Part shown: in pieces, positions 1 to 4,767 of the stretch
Numbering within the stretch: the first letter of the stretch is position 1
How the letters are laid out: each line of letters opens with the position of its first letter
NCBI GenBank assembly: GCA_016202845.1
Contig: JACQNW010000076.1
Span: forward strand, 1 to 6,751
DNA: 6,751 nucleotides
Source: Candidatus Aenigmatarchaeota archaeon
Lineage (GTDB): Archaea; Aenigmatarchaeota; Aenigmatarchaeia; GW2011-AR5
Reading direction: 5' to 3'
Program-made: the position numbers and the translations under genes
Notes under the pieces: generated by a model
What the model was told of the DNA's origin: nothing
Seen by the model: only the letters and a program-made list of their open reading frames with translations
Database searches by the model: none

Positions 1-124
1 AAAGAAATTTTTGCAAACTTTATTAGCTCAGAAGACTCAATATCCATTAGGTTCTCCCGTTCCTCTGACGCACAGTCGAGGTATGGGGTCCCTTCCTATT
101 TATAGGGTTTCTAAGAAGCCGTAA
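1..124. other. Unresolved left edge, possible partial coding sequence
   Basis: Three readings are open and none is recognisable. Plus frame 2 is open from base 2 to a TAA at 122-124, ends in residues YRVSKKP, and stops just before the ATG at 127. Plus frame 1 is open from base 1 to a TAG at 103-105. On the minus strand an ATG at 47 starts a reading frame that leaves the window, MDIESSELIKFAK. It is preceded by a GGGAG ribosome-site candidate (58 to 54, six bases upstream) and a TATA-like block at 105-95. Codon composition does not separate the three. I cannot say which, if any, is translated. The stretch lies next to two broken genes and may be rearranged DNA. Confidence 0.25.
95..107. promoter_or_regulatory. 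Near-palindromic TATA-like element, possible two-way promoter
   Basis: The block CCTATTTATAGGG is close to self-complementary (CCTAT, two bases, ATAGG), so it offers a TATA-like box on both strands. Its centre, about 100, is 26-27 bases before the ATG at 127, the spacing of a leaderless archaeal transcript. On the minus strand it would give a leader of about 27 bases before the ATG at 47. The gene at 127 is truncated, so its function there is doubtful. It could also be a short hairpin. Confidence 0.3.
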
Positions 125-126
125 AT

Positions 127-345
127 ATGAAATTGCTCCACAATATAGACAGCCCTCACTGGATTGTTGCAGCAGGGTTTGACAGCAGCCATGTTTGGAT
201 TAACGATCCTTACAACAAAAGCGGCAAAGACGTAGAAATTACTAAAAAGAATCTATTAAAAATGATGGCAGATTTGAAAAAACACTCAGGATTGGAAAAA
301 AGGCTGTTAGCGATTGGTGGCAAACATGAACACTCAAGCAGTTAG
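127..345 (+). pseudogene. C39-like peptidase, C-terminal fragment
   Basis: The 72-residue product matches only the C-terminal half of the C39-like (papain-fold) peptidase families. The segment PHWIVAAGFD (residues 10-19) carries the catalytic His (H11), and WINDPY (24-29) carries the Asp (D27) of the usual His...NDP pattern. The catalytic Cys, normally in a CGP-type motif more than 80 residues earlier, is absent. The frame is closed by TAA at 112-114, and none of the three plus frames upstream shows a Cys motif. The family-like reading seems to continue back to about base 118, so the break lies near 105-118. Full-length relatives are roughly 200 residues. A TATA-like box about 26 bases upstream could still drive transcription, but without the Cys no protease activity is expected. 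The alternative, a genuine small protein, is less likely. Confidence 0.55.
316..320 (+). promoter_or_regulatory. Shine-Dalgarno site for the ATG at 326
   Basis: GGTGG lies five bases before the ATG at 326 and is complementary to the anti-SD core of archaeal 16S rRNA. It lies inside the end of the peptidase fragment, so the downstream gene was once translated from the same transcript. It supports 326 as the original start of the broken gene that follows. Most other genes in this window look leaderless instead. Confidence 0.4.
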
Positions 346-611
346 AGAATTCATAGCGAAAAACAAGATGGATACAGAAATTAGAGCATAAAGAATCCAG
401 CCTTACCAGCAAAGGTGAACAAAAATACTTGACTGTAGGTTCCAATGCCTTACCAGTCAAATATACCTGTTGTTTGTATAGATGGAAGCGGCGGGTGGGC
501 GATAAGATACTGGCAGAAAAATATTTTGATGAAAGGCAAAGAAAATTAGTTCATCCAGCAAAGACGCCAAAAGAAGCCGTGGAGTTTGCAATTAAATTAG
601 GCAGGGTATAA
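326..611 (+). pseudogene. Decayed YbaK/ProX-like aminoacyl-tRNA deacylase
   Basis: No single frame spans this stretch, but family-like pieces occur in order in three frames. Frame 2 from the ATG at 326 gives MNTQAVREFIAKNKMDTEIR, then a stop. Frame 3 gives EHKESSLTSK (about 384-413). Frame 1 gives NIPVVCIDGSGGWAI (about 460-504). Frame 3 resumes with GDKILAEKYF, KLVHPAKTPKEAVEF and a TAA at 609-611. In intact YbaK/ProX-type proteins, which remove mischarged amino acids from tRNA, the order is the same: N-terminal helix, a TSxxAA-like segment, a VDxxGG strand, GDK, and a PEEVxExTGYxVGGV-like segment. About 95 codons remain of the usual 150 or so, and the C-terminal third is missing. At least three frame changes and the shortening argue for true decay. 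The family call is from pattern recognition. A short unrelated protein from a TTG at 429 is the alternative. Confidence 0.42.
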
Positions 612-613
612 TA
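606..613 (+). promoter_or_regulatory. TATA box of the antitoxin-toxin-tyrS unit
   Basis: TATAATAA, continuing into ATAAAC, is centred near 610. Transcription would start around 635-637, just before the ATG at 640 and after the GTG at 631. This argues against GTG as the start codon. The box overlaps the stop codon of the decayed gene upstream, so the toxin-antitoxin unit seems to bring its own promoter. Confidence 0.45.
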
Positions 614-639
614 AATAAACAATAAGAGAAGTGATAATA

Positions 640-930
640 ATGAATATGAAACGCATAAAGTCAGTAATTTCACAGAGCAAGCCAGAATTGAAGAAAAAAT
701 ATAAAGTGAAGGAAATAGGTATTTTTGGCTCTTATGCTAGAGGGGAACAAAAAAAAACAAGCGATCTAGATATTCTGATAAGGTTCGACAAGGATGCCTC
801 GCTTTTCGATTTTGTAGAACTTGGGAATTTTCTTGAAGAAAAGCTGAAAGTAAAGATAGATATAGTTTCTGAAGGCGGCGTAAGGAAAGAACTGAAAAAC
901 GCTATAATGAAAGAAGTGGTAATGGTATGA
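640..930 (+). CDS. mntA: MNT-type nucleotidyltransferase antitoxin
   Basis: Minimal nucleotidyltransferase of 96 residues from ATG 640. The catalytic signature GSX10DXD is complete: G33-S34 and D45-L-D47, counted from the GTG at 631, within GSYARGEQKKTSDLDIL. The third carboxylate is probably D77 in VKIDIV. Proteins of this family act as antitoxins of HepT toxins. Characterised members transfer AMP from ATP to the tyrosine of the toxin's RX4HXY motif, and here that tyrosine is present in the next gene. The start at 640 is chosen because the TATA box predicts a transcript start near 636; ATG 646 and GTG 631 are alternatives. GTGAT at 631-635 resembles a ribosome site but may lie outside the transcript. 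Its TGA overlaps the toxin ATG (ATGA at 927-930), the usual coupled order of this system. Confidence 0.88.
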   Translation: MNMKRIKSVISQSKPELKKKYKVKEIGIFGSYARGEQKKTSDLDILIRFDKDASLFDFVELGNFLEEKLKVKIDIVSEGGVRKELKNAIMKEVVMV

Positions 931-1280
931 AAAAAGGCTATACGATCTTCATAAAAGATATAATAGATTCCATGAACAGAATAGAAGAATTTGTAAGCGT
1001 GATGACACTCGAAGAGCTGATGAAAGACGACAAGACATCAAGTGCAGTCATAAGGAAATTTGAAATTATTGGAGAAGCTGCAAAAAATGTACCAAAATTA
1101 GTGAAGGATAAGCAAACAGATATTTCATGGAAAGCAATGATTGGCATGCGAGATAGGCTTATTCACGCTTATTTTGGAATTGATTTCAAGCTGGTATGGT
1201 TAGCAATAAAGAAAGATATTCCAGAAATAAAACCGAAACTTCAGAAAATTCTTAACGAATTAGAAGAATCAGAAGAATGA
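927..1280 (+). CDS. hepT: HepT-like HEPN toxin (DUF86 family)
   Basis: A 117-residue, largely helical protein of the HepT/DUF86 group of HEPN ribonucleases. The diagnostic RX4HXY motif is intact: R75, H80 and Y82 in MRDRLIHAYFG. The conserved FEIIGEAAKNV segment (residues 45-55) precedes it. R and H form the RNase site in the HEPN dimer, and Y82 is the residue expected to be AMPylated by the antitoxin. All key residues are present, so the toxin is predicted active when free. Length is normal. It overlaps the antitoxin gene by four bases, and its TGA (1278-1280) overlaps a possible ATG of tyrS at 1277. Such pairs are mobile and common in archaea; here the pair sits between broken genes and an essential gene. 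Confidence 0.9.
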   Translation: MKKGYTIFIKDIIDSMNRIEEFVSVMTLEELMKDDKTSSAVIRKFEIIGEAAKNVPKLVKDKQTDISWKAMIGMRDRLIHAYFGIDFKLVWLAIKKDIPEIKPKLQKILNELEESEE

Positions 1281-2359
1281 TTAATATGGATATTGAAAAA
1301 CGAATGGATTTGATAAAGCAAACAGGAGAAGAAATAATAACAGAAGAGGAGCTTAAGCAGCTTCTGCAGACAAAAGTGCATCCCGTTGCTTATGATGGAT
1401 TCGAGCCTTCGGGCCAGATGCATATTGCGCAGGGCATCATGCGAAGCATAAACACAAATAAGCTTCTGGAAGCTGGTGTGCATTTTAAATTCTGGGTGGC
1501 TGACTGGTTTGGCTGGATGAACAATAAAATGGGTGGAGATCTCGAGAAAATTAAAAAAGTGGGTGAATATCAGATAGAAGTTTGGAAAGCTTGCGGAATG
1601 CGCACAAAAGAAATAGAATTTTTATGGGCGAGCGATGCAATGGCAGAAAAAGAATATTGGAAACGTACCATCAACATAGCACGCCATTCTACTGTTCAGA
1701 GAATTATTCGGTGCTCTCAGATAATGGGCAGAAAAGAAAGTGATAATCTGAGCGCTGCTCAGATATTTTATCCATGCATGCAGGCGTCAGATATATTCCA
1801 CTTGAAAGCAGATATAACAAATCTTGGAATGGACCAGAGGAAAGTCAACATACTTGCAAGGGAAATAGCCCCGGAATTAGGCCTGCAAAAGCCAGTCGTC
1901 GTTAGCTGTCATATGCTAATGGGCCTGCAAAAGCCTCCTGAAGGAGTTACAGATCCTGTTGAGCGCGCAATAGCGATGAAAATGAGCAAGAGTATGCCAG
2001 ATTCTGCAATTTTTATGACAGACACCGAAGACGACATAAAAAGAAAAATTAAAAACGCCTATTGCCCAGAAAAGCAGATAAGTGAAAATCCTGTCATGGA
2101 ATATTGCAAACACATAATTTTTGAAAGGGTCGATAAAATAAAGATAGAACGTCCTGCTAAATTTGGCGGTGACTTAATATTTGAAAGTTTTCATCAACTT
2201 TCAGAAGCATTCAAAAAAGGTGAACTACACCCAATGGACCTGAAGAATGCTGTTGCATTCTACATAAACGAGTTCATAGAACCTGTGCGCAAGCACTTTT
2301 CCAAAGGAAAACCAAAGGAACTTCTGGATTTTGTCCTTAACCAGAAAATAACCCGATAG
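1277..2359 (+). CDS. tyrS: Tyrosyl-tRNA synthetase, archaeal type
   Basis: Class Ic aminoacyl-tRNA synthetase that charges tRNA-Tyr with tyrosine using ATP. The 360-residue product aligns by eye along its length with archaeal TyrRS. The ATP site shows EPSGQMHIAQG (HIGH-type motif, H49) and KMSKS (235-239). Tyrosine-pocket residues are in their usual contexts: Y39 in AYDGFEPSG, Y165-Q169-D172 in YPCMQASD, and Q187 in GMDQRKVN. The C-terminal part carries the archaeal FGGDL and ELHPMDLKNAVA segments (297-327) of the anticodon-binding region. ATG 1277 overlaps the toxin stop as ATGA; ATG 1286 (MDIEKRMDLI) matches the usual archaeal N-terminus better and is an equally likely start. No clear promoter lies just upstream, so expression appears to depend on the toxin-antitoxin transcript unless there is an internal promoter. 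Confidence 0.96.
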   Translation: MINMDIEKRMDLIKQTGEEIITEEELKQLLQTKVHPVAYDGFEPSGQMHIAQGIMRSINTNKLLEAGVHFKFWVADWFGWMNNKMGGDLEKIKKVGEYQIEVWKACGMRTKEIEFLWASDAMAEKEYWKRTINIARHSTVQRIIRCSQIMGRKESDNLSAAQIFYPCMQASDIFHLKADITNLGMDQRKVNILAREIAPELGLQKPVVVSCHMLMGLQKPPEGVTDPVERAIAMKMSKSMPDSAIFMTDTEDDIKRKIKNAYCPEKQISENPVMEYCKHIIFERVDKIKIERPAKFGGDLIFESFHQLSEAFKKGELHPMDLKNAVAFYINEFIEPVRKHFSKGKPKELLDFVLNQKITR

Positions 2360-2371
2360 AGTGCTTTGAAT

Positions 2372-2381
2372 AGTATATATT
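2372..2381 (+). promoter_or_regulatory. TATA box for the 2401 gene
   Basis: AGTATATATT, continuing TTTAT, lies in the 41-base gap after tyrS. Its centre is about 24-26 bases before the ATG at 2401, which predicts a leaderless transcript. This supports 2401 over the internal ATGs at 2446 and 2458. Confidence 0.5.
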
Positions 2382-2400
2382 TTATCCAAAGCCCTCAATA

Positions 2401-3045
2401 ATGTTAAACAATCTGCTTTTTAGCCTTTACTATTGTATTCTTTGGATGACCCAGGTAATGAGTATTGACGGTGAGCTGATAGAGAGTCCAGAAAGAATAC
2501 ATGTATCAGAAAAACCCACAAACGGAACATTAGGGGATGTGTTGAGTATGGCACCGCCGCTTCAGGTTGTTCTGTATCTTATGGAAAACAACAATGATCT
2601 TTTCAGATCATTCGGCGAAAAAGATGAGGTTATAGGGTCTTTGTTGGTTAAAAGCAGGGATAAAACAGAACCCAAAAAATCAGTTTATGAGGTAGTTGGA
2701 TTGTCTGAACCAACTTTTGAAATGTCTTCAAGTGGGCTTTATGTGCCAAAAAATGATTGTATAGAAACCAGATATGCTGTTGATCACCGGACTGGTTTTG
2801 TAACAGGTTTCAACGACGATTACAAGTGGGCATTAACAAAAGATATGAGTTATATTGACGGTTTAAATTTTCACTTCTTCGCGTCTCCTGGCAGAATTGA
2901 ATCAACAGGAACGTATCTGTTTTTTGTTACGCGTAGGTCCGCAAGTAGTTCAAAAAACCCTTCTATAAAGTGTATCGGCTTGGACGAAAAAACATCAAAA
3001 TCAGATTTTTTGTTCAGGGAATTTGGCATCAATGCAAAAGCTTGA
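2401..3045 (+). CDS. Uncharacterised protein, family member A
   Basis: I do not recognise a known domain in this 214-residue protein. The N-terminus is hydrophobic (LLFSLYYCILW, residues 5-15), too short for a confident membrane anchor, and would be absent if ATG 2446 or 2458 were used. The rest looks soluble, with many Ser, Lys, Asp and aromatic residues. It shares a collinear set of matches with the 222-residue protein at 4768: D46-V47-x-S49, D75-E-V-I-G-S80, R86-D87, Y96, G112-L-Y-V-P-K-N-D-C-I121, T131-G132, K142-W143, D148-x-x-Y151, S162-P163, Y172 and K190-C191. This suggests one divergent family. The gene has its own TATA box and converges on the alkyltransferase gene with two bases between stop codons. 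A structural or binding role cannot be assigned. Confidence 0.8.
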   Translation: MLNNLLFSLYYCILWMTQVMSIDGELIESPERIHVSEKPTNGTLGDVLSMAPPLQVVLYLMENNNDLFRSFGEKDEVIGSLLVKSRDKTEPKKSVYEVVGLSEPTFEMSSSGLYVPKNDCIETRYAVDHRTGFVTGFNDDYKWALTKDMSYIDGLNFHFFASPGRIESTGTYLFFVTRRSASSSKNPSIKCIGLDEKTSKSDFLFREFGINAKA

Positions 3046-3047
3046 CA

Positions 3048-3347
3048 TCAGCTAAATTTATGCAAATATTTATTCAAGTCTATTTTTCCATTCTTAAGTT
3101 CAATGCCATCTTTTTTCAAAAGCTGTATTTTCTTTTTTAGGCTAGCGCCAGAAACGGCGCCGCAATAGCCGCCAAGGCTCCCATCAGAAGCTATAACTTT
3201 ATAGCATGGGTATTCTTCTGGGTGCTTGTTGCTCCTCATTATAGACCCTACTGCTCTTGAAGAAGTTTTTGCAGCTCGAGCAAGCTCTCCATATGTAGTC
3301 ACTTTCCCTTTAGGTATTTTCTTAAGTAGAATTATTGCTTTGTGCAT
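3048..3347 (-). CDS. MGMT-family alkyltransferase domain protein (Ogt/ATL-like)
   Basis: A 99-residue protein consisting only of the DNA-binding/active-site domain of O6-alkylguanine-DNA alkyltransferases. Residues 11-20 (IPKGKVTTYG) open the domain. R31 in SRAVGSIMRSN matches the base-flipping arginine, N40 the active-site asparagine, and PCYKV (47-51) carries the alkyl-acceptor Cys, C48. The usual PCHRV has His after Cys; here it is Tyr, and the acidic partner aligns with D80 in KKDGIEL. GGYCGAVSG (59-67) follows as usual. Because Cys is present it is not a classical Trp-type ATL, but reduced or altered transfer activity is possible. Start ATG 3347 matches the family start and has GGAAGG upstream; ATG 3380 and 3404 give longer forms. 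It overlaps the end of the HD gene by 26 bases, so the two are probably co-transcribed. Confidence 0.85.
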   Translation of the reverse strand: MHKAIILLKKIPKGKVTTYGELARAAKTSSRAVGSIMRSNKHPEEYPCYKVIASDGSLGGYCGAVSGASLKKKIQLLKKDGIELKNGKIDLNKYLHKFS

Positions 3348-3999
3348 AGTCTTTGCCTTCCCATTCTTTCTTAAACTCATTAAGGAACATTTCCATAACT
3401 TCATGACGATGAACGGCGATTTCTTTTGCTGATTTTGTGTGAAATATATCCTTTAGTAAAAGCAGTTTTTCATAAAAATGATTGATCGCAGTACCTTTTG
3501 CAAGTTTGTATTCTTCAAATGAATCGTGAAGCTTTGGTTTTATTTCAGGGTTGTATATCATGCAACCCAATTTTTGCGATGTGGCAAAGCATCTGGCAAT
3601 ACCTATGGCACCAAGGGCGTCTAATTTATCTGCATCAAATACAACCATGGCTTCCTTGGATTTTAATGATATAGGTACATTTGCACCTTTGAAGTCCATG
3701 TCACTAATTATTTGAACTACATGTGAAATTGTTTCATTATCGACGCCTATTTTAGTCAGAAATTCTTTTGCTATATCAGGACTCTCAGGATTGCGATCTT
3801 TGCTAAATTTCCAATCTCCAATATCATGAAGCAGTGCAGCCAGTTCAACAATAAAAATATCAACACCTTCTTTTTCCCCGATAAAGAGTGCCATTTTTCT
3901 GACGCGATCTACATGATGCCAATCATGACCTGTGGTTTCATTCTCCATTTTTTCCTTTATGGGTATTTCTATTTTTCTAATTATTTCATTTTTGTGCAT
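3322..3999 (-). CDS. HD-domain phosphohydrolase (YedJ-like)
   Basis: Metal-dependent phosphohydrolase of the HD superfamily, 225 residues from ATG 3999. Metal ligands are visible in order: H29 in GHDWHHVDRV, the HD pair H58-D59 in AALLHDIGDW, and the final Asp D124 in VFDADKLDALGAIGIAR. The last signature and the HDWxHxxRV opening are typical of the YedJ-like subgroup, whose substrates are thought to be nucleotides or phosphorylated metabolites; the substrate cannot be read from sequence. Length is normal. The frame extends to an ATG at 4023, but those extra eight codons (MLLYLFYL) lie in the TATA region of the divergent gene, so 3999 is preferred; 3948 is a third option. It is first in a two-gene leftward unit with the alkyltransferase gene. 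Confidence 0.9.
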   Translation of the reverse strand: MHKNEIIRKIEIPIKEKMENETTGHDWHHVDRVRKMALFIGEKEGVDIFIVELAALLHDIGDWKFSKDRNPESPDIAKEFLTKIGVDNETISHVVQIISDMDFKGANVPISLKSKEAMVVFDADKLDALGAIGIARCFATSQKLGCMIYNPEIKPKLHDSFEEYKLAKGTAINHFYEKLLLLKDIFHTKSAKEIAVHRHEVMEMFLNEFKKEWEGKDYAQSNNST

Positions 4000-4012
4000 G
4001 AGATAAAATAGG

Positions 4013-4020
4013 TATAAAAG
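4013..4020 (+). promoter_or_regulatory. TATA box for the FKBP gene, in the divergent promoter region
   Basis: TATAAAAG is centred 25-26 bases before the ATG at 4042, again predicting a leaderless transcript. The gap between divergent starts (3999 and 4042) is only 42 bases, so the HD promoter must share this DNA. On the minus strand AATAAATG (4030-4023) lies about 27 bases before ATG 3999, and TTTTATACC (4019-4011) is a stronger box but closer. Expression in the two directions is likely to interfere. Confidence 0.5.
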
Positions 4021-4041
4021 CATTTATTCCAATCATAGAGG

Positions 4042-4578
4042 ATGAAATATGCAATCAAATCGAATGATGTTAAAAGCGTCTTTCCTATATTTTTTGCTGT
4101 ATTTCTTATTGTATTAATAGCAGGTTGTACTTCAACAGGAAATGTGACAGGCATGACAACAGTAAAAGCAGGGGATAAGATAGCGGTTGACTATTGGGGA
4201 ACGCTGGATAATGGCACTCAGTTCGATACTTCTGAAGGCAGGCAGCCTTTGGAATTCGAAGCAGGCGCAGGCCAGATGATAGCAGGCTTTGACAAGGCTG
4301 TTATTGGCATGAAAGTTGGGGAAGAAAAATCGGTAAAAATCGCGCCGGCAGATGCCTACGGTGAATACGACAAAAACGCAGTAATGGTTGTTCCGATAGA
4401 ACAGATGCAGCAGTCTGGCATTGAGCCGGAAGAAGGGCAGACCCTGTACATAGGAGGGCAGCCTGTTAAGATACTGAAAGTCACCGATACAGAAGTCACG
4501 ATTGACGCGAACCATCCACTTGCCGGCAAGACGCTAAATTTCAAAATAAAAATTGTTTCAATAAACGGCAAAAATTAA
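4042..4578 (+). CDS. SlyD-like FKBP prolyl isomerase, predicted lipoprotein
   Basis: Peptidyl-prolyl cis-trans isomerase of the FKBP family, 178 residues. Residues 13-28 form a hydrophobic signal segment ending in the lipobox IAGC with C29, so the mature protein is probably lipid-anchored outside the membrane after a Ser/Thr/Asn linker (30-40). The FKBP core starts near 41; pocket residues in typical contexts include Y51 (DYWGTLDNG), F61-D62, I80, F83, Y106 (DAYGEYD) and F167. An IF insertion (about 111-155) and the closing NHPLAGKTLNF (157-167) place it in the archaeal/SlyD subgroup, where IF gives chaperone activity. The His-rich tail of bacterial SlyD is absent. It has its own TATA box and stands alone, divergent from the HD gene. 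Likely role: folding of secreted or surface proteins. Confidence 0.92.
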   Translation: MKYAIKSNDVKSVFPIFFAVFLIVLIAGCTSTGNVTGMTTVKAGDKIAVDYWGTLDNGTQFDTSEGRQPLEFEAGAGQMIAGFDKAVIGMKVGEEKSVKIAPADAYGEYDKNAVMVVPIEQMQQSGIEPEEGQTLYIGGQPVKILKVTDTEVTIDANHPLAGKTLNFKIKIVSINGKN

Positions 4579-4584
4579 TGTTAT

Positions 4585-4599
4585 GGCTCTGTTGAAATT
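4585..4599 (+). repeat. Possible solitary IS6-type insertion-sequence end
   Basis: GGCTCTGTTGAAATT begins seven bases after the FKBP stop codon. Its first ten bases equal the terminal repeat seen at the ends of IS6-family elements (GGCTCTGTTGCAAA type). No transposase gene and no inverted partner are present in the window, so this is at most a scar, and chance is a real alternative. Confidence 0.2.
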
Positions 4600-4624
4600 C
4601 TATACTAATAATCGATTAAATAAG

Positions 4625-4647
4625 TCAGTGGAATTTTAATTTACTGA
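4625..4647 (+). terminator. Weak hairpin downstream of the FKBP gene
   Basis: TCAGTGG and its imperfect complement TTTACTGA flank an AT-rich loop, giving about eight pairs with two G-T pairs. It is in the 189-base gap after the FKBP gene and could help end that transcript. Archaeal termination relies mainly on T-runs, which are not prominent here, so the function is uncertain. Apart from this and the promoter, nothing else stands out in the gap. Confidence 0.15.
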
Positions 4648-4738
4648 ATATCCTTAATAGTAAATTCAATAAAAGTTTGCTTATCAAATGAATTTGCTAT
4701 AAAACATAGTCGTGCGAGCTGGTGCCAATGCTATCAAT

Positions 4739-4746
4739 TTTAAATA
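4739..4746 (+). promoter_or_regulatory. TATA box for the 4768 gene
   Basis: TTTAAATA is centred 25-26 bases before the ATG at 4768. The spacing predicts a leaderless transcript and supports that start codon; no ribosome-site sequence is seen before it. Confidence 0.55.
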
Positions 4747-4767
4747 CCTTTTTGCTATCAAAATTCA

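Noticed and set aside
1..126. tRNA or C/D-box RNA at the left edge
   Set aside because: No cloverleaf, T-loop GGTTCRA box or paired C and D boxes could be built; only a stray CTGA is present.
242..460. Minus-strand open frame of 72 codons
   Set aside because: It crosses the end of the peptidase fragment and the decayed gene; no recognisable motif, ribosome site or TATA box.
631..639. GTG at 631 as antitoxin start
   Set aside because: The TATA box at 606-613 predicts a transcript start after 631, and two ATGs follow closely at 640 and 646.
3226..3432. Plus-strand open frame of 68 codons
   Set aside because: It is the complement of the alkyltransferase and HD genes, whose motifs are clear on the minus strand.
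4132..4571. Two minus-strand open frames opposite the FKBP gene
   Set aside because: The plus strand carries the full FKBP motif set; these have odd composition and no promoter.
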